Shown piece after piece: positions 1-6,450 of a stretch of DNA of 15,628 nucleotides. Below the pieces are notes generated by a model that searched no databases, was not told the origin of the DNA, and saw only the letters and a list, made by a program, of their open reading frames with translations. A program made the translations under genes and the position numbers. Source of the DNA: Thermoleophilia bacterium. GTDB lineage: Bacteria > Actinomycetota > Thermoleophilia > Gaiellales > JAICJC01. The stretch's first letter is position 1. Each line of letters begins with the position of its first letter. The stretch spans positions 1 through 15,628 of the forward strand of contig JAICJM010000085.1 in the NCBI GenBank assembly GCA_025928435.1, given 5' to 3'.

Positions 1-174
1 CGTGCCCTCGAGCACGTACCAGGCCTCGTCGTCGGCGTGGTGGACGTGGAGCCCGGCGATCGGCCGGTCGGGGCCGGTGACCCCGCCCGGGTCTCCCCAC
101 TCGACCATGACGAAGTCGCCGTCGGGGAGCCCGAGCGGGCCGCTGGCGAGCGTCGGCGCCGGTGTGGGTTGCAT
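1..174 (-). CDS. Cupin domain protein (N-terminal 58 aa, runs off the window)
   Basis: Translation from ATG at 174 gives 58 residues open to the window edge. Residues 43-57 read HVHHADDEAWYVLEG, which fits cupin motif 1 (H-x-H-x4-E-x6-G) and supplies two His and one Glu as likely metal ligands. The preceding stretch (DGDFVMVEWGDPGG) fits the first strands of a small cupin. Most of the barrel and the second motif lie outside the window, so the substrate cannot be inferred. The start is supported by a TAGCAT hexamer ending 7 nt before the ATG, which suggests a leaderless mRNA. A 33-nt palindromic repeat lies just upstream, separating this gene from the SRPBCC gene. The family call is firm; the function is unknown. 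Confidence 0.8.
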   Translation of the reverse strand, partial: MQPTPAPTLASGPLGLPDGDFVMVEWGDPGGVTGPDRPIAGLHVHHADDEAWYVLEGT

Positions 175-186
175 ATGCCGATGCTA
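175..186 (-). promoter_or_regulatory. -10-like hexamer for a leaderless cupin transcript
   Basis: On the minus strand TAGCAT (186-181) is followed by six bases and then the ATG at 174, putting the expected transcription start on the start codon. No convincing -35 is seen and no Shine-Dalgarno site precedes the ATG. The same geometry recurs at other genes in this window. Confidence 0.45.
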
Positions 187-192
187 CGCCTC

Positions 193-225
193 GGGGACTG
201 TCCCCATGAGGCGGGGACAGTCCCC
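193..225. repeat. 33-nt palindromic repeat, copy 1
   Basis: GGGGACTGTCCCC (193-205), a 7-nt spacer, then its exact reverse complement GGGGACAGTCCCC (213-225). Each 13-mer is itself a palindrome around one central base, so the element can fold as one 13-bp hairpin or as two small ones. The same arms with the same 7-nt spacing recur at 7850-7882, also between genes. No T-tract follows, so a plain intrinsic terminator is less likely than a REP-type dispersed repeat. Confidence 0.85.
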
Positions 226-233
226 GGCCCGCG

Positions 234-692
234 TCACTCGTTCGGGAACGCCTCGCCGGTCTCGAGGAGCGTCTTCAGGCTGCTCAGGATGAACGTCCAG
301 CCCGTCACGCTGGCGGCGGTCTTCGGCGCGCCCTCCAGCCGGTCGTGCACGAGCGTGAGCTTCGACGTGCCGCCCGCGGCGGGCTCGATCTCCCACGTCA
401 CCCGGCTCTCGTCCTCGGCGGCGAGCTCGTCGTCGTAGAGGCTGCGCCAGGTGTGGACGAACCGCCGGGGCGGGTCGCACTCGAGGATCCTGTTGTCGCC
501 CCACATCCGGGAGCGGTCGGGCGACCAGCTGCGCAGCGAGGCGCCCACCTCGAGCGGCACGGGGTCGATCTGGGCGCCGTGGAAGTACTTCGCGATCGTC
601 TCCGGGTTCGTGATCGCGTCCCACACCTGCTCCGGCGTGGCGCGGATGTAGAGCTGGTACACCTGGGTCGTGTTTGCGGTCATCGTGGTCAT
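234..692 (-). CDS. SRPBCC / AHSA1-type START-domain protein
   Basis: This 152-aa protein has the length and pattern of the AHSA1-like SRPBCC family. It shows VYQLYIRATPEQVWDAI at residues 11-27, then NPETIAKYF, a central region ending VTWEIEP, and a C-terminal helix (GWTFILSSLKTLLETG). The fold makes a hydrophobic cavity, but its ligand cannot be read from sequence. It starts with an ATGA overlap (689-692) with the upstream ArsR repressor, and GGAGG lies 7 nt before its ATG, so the two are co-transcribed and translationally coupled. ArsR plus SRPBCC pairs are a common bacterial arrangement in which the regulator controls the SRPBCC gene. No signal peptide is visible, so it is probably cytosolic. 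Confidence 0.88.
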   Translation of the reverse strand: MTTMTANTTQVYQLYIRATPEQVWDAITNPETIAKYFHGAQIDPVPLEVGASLRSWSPDRSRMWGDNRILECDPPRRFVHTWRSLYDDELAAEDESRVTWEIEPAAGGTSKLTLVHDRLEGAPKTAASVTGWTFILSSLKTLLETGEAFPNE

Positions 693-1006
693 GCGGTGTC
701 CTCCAGGCTGGTCTTGAGGTCGAGCAGGGCCGAGGCCTCGTGCGCCCGGTACTTGTCGATCCAGCGGTCGTGGATCTGCCGGATCGGCACCGGGTTGAGG
801 AAGTGGAGCTTCTCCCGGCCCTGCTTGCGGGAGACGACGAGTCCCGCCTGCTCCAGCACGCGCAGGTGCTTCATGACCCCGAACCGGGTCATCTCGAGCT
901 GTGACTCGAGCTCGGTGAGTGTGCGGCCGTCACGCTCGAACAGCCGGTCGAGCAGCAGCCGGCGGGTCGGGTCTGCGAGCGCTTTGAAGACGAGATCGTC
1001 GTCCAT
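689..1006 (-). CDS. ArsR/SmtB-family winged-helix repressor
   Basis: The 105-aa product starts MDDDLVFKALADPTRRLLLD, the typical opening of ArsR regulators. The recognition region TRFGVMKHLRVLEQAGLV (residues 40-57) and the wing (VSRKQGREKLHFLNP) follow. No cysteine pair of the metal-sensing type is present, so it is probably one of the non-metal ArsR proteins linked to SRPBCC partners. The start at 1006 is preferred over a 12-codon extension because a consensus promoter places transcription initiation exactly there, and the extension would overlap the -10 and the operator-like palindrome. It overlaps the downstream SRPBCC gene by 4 nt. Autorepression is inferred from the palindrome in its promoter. 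Confidence 0.9.
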   Translation of the reverse strand: MDDDLVFKALADPTRRLLLDRLFERDGRTLTELESQLEMTRFGVMKHLRVLEQAGLVVSRKQGREKLHFLNPVPIRQIHDRWIDKYRAHEASALLDLKTSLEDTA

Positions 1007-1012
1007 ACGAAG

Positions 1013-1042
1013 ATAATAGGTGACTAAAAGGTCACATGTCAA
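1013..1042 (-). promoter_or_regulatory. Promoter of the arsR-SRPBCC operon with operator-like palindrome
   Basis: On the minus strand there is a perfect -35 TTGACA (1042-1037), an 18-nt spacer and a -10 TATTAT (1018-1013). Six bases later comes the ATG at 1006, so the mRNA is predicted leaderless. The spacer holds an inverted repeat, GTGAC-N6-GTCAC (1020-1035). A repressor bound there would cover the RNA polymerase site, as expected for an autoregulated ArsR gene. Operator identity is inferred from position and symmetry. Confidence 0.75.
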
Positions 1043-1062
1043 GCAGCGCCATCTGGCGGCGG

Positions 1063-1068
1063 TAGAAC
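1063..1068 (+). promoter_or_regulatory. Possible -10 of the methyltransferase gene
   Basis: TAGAAC lies six bases before the ATG at 1075, matching TATAAT at four of six positions. No clear -35 or Shine-Dalgarno site is seen. The hexamer is weak on its own; it is listed because the spacing equals that of stronger examples in the window. Confidence 0.35.
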
Positions 1069-1074
1069 ACGTCC

Positions 1075-1836
1075 ATGGAGCCCGACCGGGTCGTCCGCGA
1101 ATTCACCCATCAGTCGGAGTCGTTCAACGTCGCGCCGGTGATGCGATCGGCCGATACGCTCGGCCGTCTCGTCGACCTGGTTCCCGCGGCGCCGGGCGAG
1201 CGCTGGCTCGACGCAGCCTGCGGCCCCGGCCTCGTCGCCCGCGGCCTGGCGCCCCGCGTCGGCCAGGTGCACGGCGTCGACATGACGCCCGCGATGGTCG
1301 ACGTCGCCGGGCGGGAGGCGGCGGCCGAAGGGATCGGAAACGCCGTGTTCTCGGTGGGCGACGCGACCCTGCTCGACTTCCCCGACGGAGCGTTCGACGG
1401 GGCCGTCACCCGGTTCAGCCTGCACCACATCCCGGTGCCCGGCCGGGTCGTGGAGGAGCTCGCCCGCGTCGTCCGCCCGGGCGGCGCCGTCGTGCTCGCG
1501 GATCACGTCACCTCGCCCGACGCCGACGAGGCCGCCTGGCACGAGGAGATCGAGCGCCTGCGCGACCCGTCCCACTGGGCCTGCCTCACGCCGGCGCGGC
1601 TGCGCGCCCTCGGCGAGCGGGCTGGGCTCGCGCTCGAGCGCGAGGAGGAGATCCCGATCTCGATCGACTACGAGGAGTGGATCGCGCGCGGGAGCGGTGG
1701 GCCGGCCTCAGCCGGTCTGATCGCCCGGGCGCTCGCCGAGCGCGTCCCCGCCCCCGACGTCTTCCGCGTCGTCGACCGGGGCGACGGGCGCCGGCTCGAG
1801 CTGCGTTACTGGATCTCGGTCTGGCGCCGCGCCTGA
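1075..1836 (+). CDS. Class I SAM-dependent methyltransferase (UbiE-like)
   Basis: The 253-aa protein has a seven-strand class I methyltransferase core. SAM-binding motif I is LDAACGPGLVARGL (residues 45-58). An acidic residue at the end of strand 2 (GVDM, D69) would bind the ribose. The motif II region is GDATLLDFPDGAFDGAVTRF (96-114), followed by LHHI and VVRPGGAVVLADH. This layout matches UbiE/Coq5-like small-molecule methyltransferases, but the substrate is not identifiable. The gene diverges from the arsR operon, with 68 nt between the two start codons. Its 3' end converges on and overlaps the tatA-like frame by 129 nt. Its C-terminus (LELRYWISVWRRA) looks like a genuine closing strand. 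Confidence 0.9.
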   Translation: MEPDRVVREFTHQSESFNVAPVMRSADTLGRLVDLVPAAPGERWLDAACGPGLVARGLAPRVGQVHGVDMTPAMVDVAGREAAAEGIGNAVFSVGDATLLDFPDGAFDGAVTRFSLHHIPVPGRVVEELARVVRPGGAVVLADHVTSPDADEAAWHEEIERLRDPSHWACLTPARLRALGERAGLALEREEEIPISIDYEEWIARGSGGPASAGLIARALAERVPAPDVFRVVDRGDGRRLELRYWISVWRRA

Positions 1837-2157
1837 GGCGCCCGCCCGGCCCCGGCCGGTGTGCCGGCGCGGCCGCGCAGTCGCCGGCGCCGGGGCCGCG
1901 TAGGCGACGGGCGGCCGGTAGGAGTCGGTCGACTCGGCCGGCGGGACGTAGGACGGCGGCGGGACGTACGTCGTCGGCGGTGGCTCGTACTCGGGCTGCG
2001 CGGGGCGGGCCTCGTCGCCGCCGGTGATGCCCTCGCGGAACTCGCGGATGCCGCGGCCGATCGCGTTCCCGGCCTCGGGCAGGCGCTTCGGCCCGAGGAA
2101 CACGAGGGCGATCACGAGGACCAGGATGACTTCGGGAATCCCGAGCTGAAACGGCAT
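1708..2157 (-). CDS. tatA: TatA/TatE-like twin-arginine translocase subunit
   Basis: From ATG 2157 the product is 149 aa. It starts MPFQLGIPEVILVLVIALVF, the single TatA transmembrane helix, followed by the conserved hinge LGPKRLPEAG (21-30) and an amphipathic helix (NAIGRGIREFREGI). A Pro/Tyr-rich tail with PPPTTYVPPPSYVPP follows, as often seen in actinobacterial TatA. TatA oligomers form the conduit for folded Tat substrates. From about residue 107 the frame runs antisense to the 3' end of the methyltransferase gene, and that tail is low in family-like features. A longer start at 2190 would add residues before the membrane helix and is disfavoured. TatA versus TatB is not fully settled, but the LGPKRLPE hinge favours TatA. 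Confidence 0.82.
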   Translation of the reverse strand: MPFQLGIPEVILVLVIALVFLGPKRLPEAGNAIGRGIREFREGITGGDEARPAQPEYEPPPTTYVPPPSYVPPAESTDSYRPPVAYAAPAPATARPRRHTGRGRAGASGAAPDRDPVTQLEPAPVAPVDDAEDVGGGDALGERPGDQTG

Positions 2158-2233
2158 CAACGCACCCGGGCTCAGGCTAGCATCGCGCATCCGGCCGTGG
2201 ACGGGCCGGTGTTAAAGGTTCGTTGACAGGGGG

Positions 2234-2261
2234 TTGCCGCGGGCCGCGGGAGCCGTACCCT
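2234..2261 (+). promoter_or_regulatory. Weak candidate promoter for the beta-propeller gene
   Basis: TTGCCG (2234-2239), a 16-nt spacer and TACCCT (2256-2261) would start a transcript near 2268 with a leader of about 59 nt. A perfect TTGACA at 2223-2228 is also present but has no -10 at normal spacing. The 169-nt gap between tatA and this gene holds no other recognisable site. Confidence 0.3.
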
Positions 2262-2326
2262 TGGACTGGAGGCCTCGAATGGACGTTCCGAGGCTCGAGC
2301 GAGCACTCAAGGAGGGAAGGGCACAC

Positions 2327-3859
2327 ATGTCGCATCGTCGACGCGCCGGCCGAGCGCTGGCGGGGATCGGGTTGCTTGCAGTGGCAGCGGTGGCAGCCGC
2401 AGGCCCCGCAGGCGCCGCAACGCACACGATCACCCAGTTCACCATCAAGAGCCCCGGAAACCAGCCGGGCGACATGACGATCGGAAACGACGGCAACGTC
2501 TGGTTCGTCGACCATGCCACGAACAAGATCGGGCGGATCACCCGGACCGGCGCCATCGCCGGGTTCGCGGCCAAGAAGGGCAGCCACCCGACCAGCATCA
2601 CGACGGGCGCGGACGGCGCCGTCTGGTTCACCGAGACCGCCACGAACACCATCGGGCGCACGACCTCGGGCCTGAACATGACCCACTTCGCCCTGCCGCC
2701 GGCGATCAAGAGCGCACGCGGCATCACCGCGGGCTCCGACGGCCGCATCTACGTGGCCGGCTACACGAGCCACAACATCGGCGTGTTCGACCCGACCACG
2801 CACAAGTGGCACATCTTCGCCACCCTGGCTCCGGGCACCGGCCCGGTGCGGATGACGACCGGCCCCGACGGCAACCTGTATGTGACGGAGGCGACCAAGC
2901 ACGCGGTCGCCAAGATCACGGTGCCGGGCAAGGTCGTCACCCGGATCCCGCTGCCGGTGGGCGCCGCGGCCTCGCGGATCACCTCCGGCCCCGACGGCAA
3001 CCTGTGGGTGACCGAGCCCGGCCTGAACAAGGTCGCGATCGTCACGACCGCCGGCTCCGTCCATCAGGTCAGCGTCTCCGGCAAGCCGACCGGCATCGCC
3101 GCCGGCCCCGAGACGCTTCCCTCCGCGGAGTTCATGTGGGTGACGCTCCAGGGCGGCGCGGGCGGCAACGCCGTCGGCCGCATCCCGGTCGTGGCCCCGC
3201 GCACGGTCAAGAAGTACGCGATCGGGATCGCCAAGTCGCTCCCGAGCGGCATCACGGTCGGCGCTGACGGCAACATCTGGTTCAGCGAGACCGGCGTGAA
3301 CAGGATCGGCCGCCTGGCCGACGCCCCCGGCCACACGAGCTTCGTGGCCGTGAACGACCACGGCTTCGCGCCGGCGTCGCAGGGCATCCCGCTCTCGACG
3401 GGCCAGAACCACACGCCCGTCCAGCTGGAGTGGCTCTTCCGTGGCGCCAAGCACCACAGCGTGACCGACTCGACGGCGATGAACCTGTTCAACTCGGGCT
3501 CGATGGCGCCGGGGCAGAACTTCGTCACCTCGTTCCCGACCGCCGGGTCGTTCGCCTACCAGTCGACGGTCGCCGGCGACAACATGCACGGCACCATCAA
3601 GGTGGCCCCGACGGCCGTCAAGAACGGCTCGAACATCGACGTCACCGTCGGCACCTCGATGCCGGCGGGAGTCTCCGTCGACATCTTCGTCGAGGTGCCC
3701 GGCGCCGCGACGTTCGTCTCCGCCCAGAACACCTTCAGCGGCGGCACAACGTACACGTACACCCCGACGGATGGCCCGGGTGTGTACAAGTTCCAGGTTC
3801 GCACGAACAAGAACGGCGCCCAGTCCGGCTTCTCGCCGACCGCGCGGGCGACCTTCTAG
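2327..3859 (+). CDS. Secreted Vgb-like beta-propeller protein with C-terminal cupredoxin-like domain
   Basis: From ATG 2327 the product is 510 aa. The start is chosen because AAGGAGG lies at 2309-2315 and a signal peptide follows at once (RRR, hydrophobic core, cleavage near AGA-AT at about residue 31). Blade motifs of the virginiamycin B lyase/NHL type recur: DGNVWF (55), DGAVWF (97), DGRIYV (138), DGNLYV (181), DGNLWV (223) and DGNIWF (314), indicating a 6-7-bladed propeller. Residues 335-427 resemble a plastocyanin-like cupredoxin, but the usual Cys is Ser413 and the second His is absent, so type 1 copper binding is doubtful. A final beta domain (430-510) resembles an Ig/FN3-like module. 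Such proteins are often labelled virginiamycin B lyase; true lyase activity is not supported here. It is likely extracellular, with ligand unknown. Confidence 0.85.
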   Translation: MSHRRRAGRALAGIGLLAVAAVAAAGPAGAATHTITQFTIKSPGNQPGDMTIGNDGNVWFVDHATNKIGRITRTGAIAGFAAKKGSHPTSITTGADGAVWFTETATNTIGRTTSGLNMTHFALPPAIKSARGITAGSDGRIYVAGYTSHNIGVFDPTTHKWHIFATLAPGTGPVRMTTGPDGNLYVTEATKHAVAKITVPGKVVTRIPLPVGAAASRITSGPDGNLWVTEPGLNKVAIVTTAGSVHQVSVSGKPTGIAAGPETLPSAEFMWVTLQGGAGGNAVGRIPVVAPRTVKKYAIGIAKSLPSGITVGADGNIWFSETGVNRIGRLADAPGHTSFVAVNDHGFAPASQGIPLSTGQNHTPVQLEWLFRGAKHHSVTDSTAMNLFNSGSMAPGQNFVTSFPTAGSFAYQSTVAGDNMHGTIKVAPTAVKNGSNIDVTVGTSMPAGVSVDIFVEVPGAATFVSAQNTFSGGTTYTYTPTDGPGVYKFQVRTNKNGAQSGFSPTARATF

Positions 3860-3873
3860 TCGCAGCAACGCAG

Positions 3874-3907
3874 ACGCCGGCCGGGGAGGCGACTCCCCGG
3901 CCGGCGT
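3874..3907. terminator. Bidirectional intrinsic-type hairpin
   Basis: A perfect 14-bp stem (3874-3887 with 3894-3907) encloses a 6-nt loop. It sits in the 55-nt gap between two convergent stop codons (3859 on plus, 3915 on minus). No long U-tract follows, which is common for GC-rich actinobacterial terminators. It probably serves both strands. Confidence 0.8.
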
Positions 3908-3914
3908 TCGCAAT

Positions 3915-4919
3915 TCAGCGGTAGGGCAGCCGCGTCCCGATGCCCTGCTCCCGGGCGCGCTCGAGCATCGCCCGGCCGAGGGCGATGTCGGTCGTCGAGA
4001 GGCCGCGGTGCCAGAGCAGGATGCGCTCGTCGTCGCGCTCGCGCCCGGGGCGGTCGCCGCACACGATCTGGCCCAGCTCGGCGTGCAGCCGCTCCGCCGT
4101 CAGTCGGCCGGAGTCGACGTGGGCCCGCAGCGCCCCCAGCGGGCCGGCGTGGGCCTGGCCCCAGTCGTCGACGACGATCTTGTCCATTGCGTCGGTCAGG
4201 TCGAGCTCGACGGCGCTGACCGTGCCGTAGGGCACGACCAGCGTCCCGGGGCCGAGCCAGGCCGTGCGCAGCAGGGGCTCGGGCGCCCCCAGCCGTGACG
4301 CCTCGACCACGACGTCCGCGCCGCGCACGCACTCCTCCCATCCGGCGACCGCCCGCACCTCGGCGTCGAGCTCGGCATCCAGCCGCGCCGCCAGGGCGTC
4401 GCGGCTCTCGGCCGTCCGGGAATGGATGCGCACCTCCTCGATGCCCGGCAGGACGTGGCACAGCAGGCGCACGTTCCACTCGGCCGTGCCCCTGCTCCCG
4501 ATGTGGCCGAGGACACGGCTGTCCGCACGCGCCAGATGGCGCCCGCCGATGGCGGTGACCGCGCCCGTGCGCATGGCGGTGATGGCCGTCGCGTCGACGA
4601 TCGCGATCGGAACGCCGGTGGTCGGGTCGAGCAGCAGGAGCAGCGCGAGCTCGGACGGGAGCCCCAGGCGGCCGTTGTCGACGAAGTCGCCCACCACCTT
4701 CACGCCGGCGACGCCGTCGTGCGGCAGCGATCCGCGCAAGACGTTGAAATGGCCGTCGGCGCCGGCGCCGGGGAAGAGGTGGACGCGCGGCTCGAGCACG
4801 ACCTCGCCCCGGCCCTGGGCGGCGAGCACCGCGGCCACCGGAGCGAGGATCGCATCGCCGGCCATGTCCAGCCGGTCGACGTCGGCGCCGCTCAGGTAGG
4901 TCAGCTCGATTCCTGCCAC
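3915..4919 (-). CDS. Ornithine cyclodeaminase / mu-crystallin family protein
   Basis: From GTG 4919 the product is 334 aa, a normal family length. Family signatures in order: HFNVLRG (57-63), GVKVVGDF with the expected substrate-binding Lys74, GLPSELALLLLLDPTTG (86-102), then AMRTGAVTAIGGRHLAR, and a Rossmann nucleotide-binding turn (VLGHIGSRGTAEWN). Members include ornithine cyclodeaminase, ketimine reductase and amino acid dehydrogenases, all NAD(P)-dependent, so the reaction cannot be fixed from sequence. A tyramine-oxidase-subunit-B-like member is also possible. The start overlaps the 3' end of the HAL-like gene by 19 nt, with GAGG about 7 nt upstream, so the two are coupled. The Rossmann turn GxxGxxGxA departs from the common GxGxxG/A. 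It ends near a shared bidirectional hairpin. Confidence 0.88.
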   Translation of the reverse strand: MAGIELTYLSGADVDRLDMAGDAILAPVAAVLAAQGRGEVVLEPRVHLFPGAGADGHFNVLRGSLPHDGVAGVKVVGDFVDNGRLGLPSELALLLLLDPTTGVPIAIVDATAITAMRTGAVTAIGGRHLARADSRVLGHIGSRGTAEWNVRLLCHVLPGIEEVRIHSRTAESRDALAARLDAELDAEVRAVAGWEECVRGADVVVEASRLGAPEPLLRTAWLGPGTLVVPYGTVSAVELDLTDAMDKIVVDDWGQAHAGPLGALRAHVDSGRLTAERLHAELGQIVCGDRPGRERDDERILLWHRGLSTTDIALGRAMLERAREQGIGTRLPYR

Positions 4920-6439
4920 CGCACCGCCTCGCGCACCCGTTCCCGCAGCCGTCCCGTCGCCACCAGCCCGCGCGCGACCCGCTCGACGTCGACTCCCAGC
5001 GGGCGGTCGTCGTCCAGCGGCTCCACCAGCTCGCGTACGCACGCGTGGGCGGCGGCGGTGCCGCGGCCCATCCTCTCGGGCGCTGCCAGGTCGACGGCCA
5101 GCGTCGCGCAGACGAGCTCGACCGCGATCACCCGCTCGAGCAGCCCGAGCTGCGCCTCCAGGCGCAGGGCGGCGGCCGCGGCGTTCGTCGAGTCGTCCTC
5201 GACGCCGTCGGCGCCGAAGCGCGGGTCGGCGGCCAGCGGCGCCGCCAGGTGGCGGATGTCCACCGCGAGCGACTGCGACGTCTTCAGGAGCGGCGCCACG
5301 CCGGAGCGGCCGTCGCCGGCCCGGCTCAGGTTCGCGGGCAGGCCGCTCAGCCGCCCGTTGGCGAGCCGGGCCGGGCGCTCCGATGCCGGGCCGGCCGCCT
5401 GTGCGAGGGCGATCGCGCAGGCGTCGAGGGCGAGCGCGAGCGCCGGGGTGTGGAAGTTGCCGGTCGAGACGACCTCGCCGCTCGCCAGCACGAGCGGGTT
5501 CTCGCCAGCGCCGTTGACCGTCGCGGCGACCGCCGTGGCGAGCACGTCGAGCGCCCAGCGCAGCGCCCCGTGGACGTGGCTCGCGCAGCGGAAGCTGAGC
5601 GGATCCTGCAGCCGCCGGCCGCGGCCCTCGAGGAGCGAGCCGCCGCGCAGGAGCTCGCGCAGGCCGGCCGCCTCCCACTCCTGCCCGGGGGCGGGATGGG
5701 CGCCGGCCACGTCGGCGTCGATGGGCGACGGCGACGCCCGGAAGCCCTCCATCGAGAGCGCCGTCGCGATGGCGAGCGCCTCGAGCAGGCCCTCGCCGGT
5801 CTCGAGCGCGAGCGCCGCCACGCCGGCCGCGAGGGCCGGCGAGCTCACCAGGGCGAGCCCGTCGCCGGGGCCGAGGATGGCCGGCTCGATGCGGGCCCGG
5901 CGCAGGGCATCCGCGCCCCCCAGCCGCTCGCCGCCGACGTCGGCCTCGCCCTCGCCCATGACGACGAGCCCGACGTGGGCCAGCAGGCACAGGTCGCCGG
6001 ACCCGATCGAGCCGCTGCGGGGGACGACGGGATGGACGCCGGCGTTCAGCATCGCCGCGAGCGTCTCGGCCACGGCCGGCGACGCGCCGCTGCCGCCGGC
6101 GCACAGGCCGTTCAGGCGGGCCAGCATCGCCGCCCGCACCGCCTCGGCCGGGAGCGGCTCGCCGACGGCGGCCGCACGCCCGCGCACGATGCGCGCGGAC
6201 TGCTCCGCCGCCCGCTCGGGCGCGACGGCCTCGACGACGCGCGCGCCGAGCCCGGTGGTGAGGCCGTACACCGGCCGCGCCTCGGCCAGGGCGCACTCGA
6301 GCGCCGCGCGCGCCCCGACCATGCGCTCCCGGGCCTGGGCCGCGATCTCGACCGGACGGCCGCGGCGGGCGACGTCCGCGACCTCGGCGGGCGTGAGGCC
6401 GTGGCCGGTGAGCGACAGGGGTGGGGGCGCGACAGCGAT
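4901..6439 (-). CDS. Divergent HAL/PAL/TAL-family (aromatic amino acid lyase-like) protein
   Basis: The frame encodes about 512 aa of lyase-fold sequence. Recognisable family segments: LTPAEVADVARRG (15-27), PVYGLTTGLG (56-65, matching YGVNTGFG with the catalytic Tyr58), ENPLV, TGNFHTP, and LQDPLSFRC in place of QDxYSxRC. The prosthetic-group loop reads GSIGSGDL (143-150), whereas MIO enzymes read GSVGASGDL, so it is one residue shorter and Ala-Ser-Gly is not present as such. NGT of lyases is replaced by SSP. Real lyase activity is therefore uncertain. No ATG, GTG or TTG exists at the homology-predicted N-terminus: the first ATG is at 6322, while similarity starts before 6418. An ATC at 6439 sits 5 nt after a TAGATT hexamer, and a CTG lies at 6418. 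The downstream OCD gene overlaps by 19 nt. The start is uncertain; the family is firm. Confidence 0.8.
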   Translation of the reverse strand: MAVAPPPLSLTGHGLTPAEVADVARRGRPVEIAAQARERMVGARAALECALAEARPVYGLTTGLGARVVEAVAPERAAEQSARIVRGRAAAVGEPLPAEAVRAAMLARLNGLCAGGSGASPAVAETLAAMLNAGVHPVVPRSGSIGSGDLCLLAHVGLVVMGEGEADVGGERLGGADALRRARIEPAILGPGDGLALVSSPALAAGVAALALETGEGLLEALAIATALSMEGFRASPSPIDADVAGAHPAPGQEWEAAGLRELLRGGSLLEGRGRRLQDPLSFRCASHVHGALRWALDVLATAVAATVNGAGENPLVLASGEVVSTGNFHTPALALALDACAIALAQAAGPASERPARLANGRLSGLPANLSRAGDGRSGVAPLLKTSQSLAVDIRHLAAPLAADPRFGADGVEDDSTNAAAAALRLEAQLGLLERVIAVELVCATLAVDLAAPERMGRGTAAAHACVRELVEPLDDDRPLGVDVERVARGLVATGRLRERVREAVRWQESS

Positions 6440-6444
6440 GGCCC

Positions 6445-6450
6445 AATCTA
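6445..6450 (-). promoter_or_regulatory. -10-like hexamer before the HAL-like gene
   Basis: Minus-strand TAGATT (6450-6445) is followed by five bases and then an in-frame ATC at 6439. If used as a -10, initiation would fall on or next to that ATC, matching the leaderless geometry of other genes here. No good -35 is visible. Confidence 0.35.

Noticed and set aside
193..225. Palindrome as start of a CRISPR array or as an ordinary terminator
   Set aside because: Only one unit per site with no spacer-repeat series, and no T-tract; the distant second copy favours a dispersed repeat.
1020..2027. 335-aa plus-strand frame over the methyltransferase
   Set aside because: Arg/Pro/Gly-rich shadow in another frame; the frame at 1075 has a full SAM-binding core.
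2223..2228. Perfect TTGACA as -35 of the beta-propeller gene
   Set aside because: No -10-like hexamer lies 16-19 nt downstream; the nearest TACCCT is 27 nt away.
2327..3859. Calling the propeller protein a virginiamycin B lyase resistance enzyme
   Set aside because: Only the propeller repeats match. I could not identify the lyase catalytic residues, and the added C-terminal domains differ from true Vgb.
2177..3913. 578-aa open frame antisense to the beta-propeller gene
   Set aside because: Arg/Gly/Asp-rich composition and no domain; the plus strand carries clear repeats, a signal peptide and a ribosome binding site. It is a GC-driven shadow.
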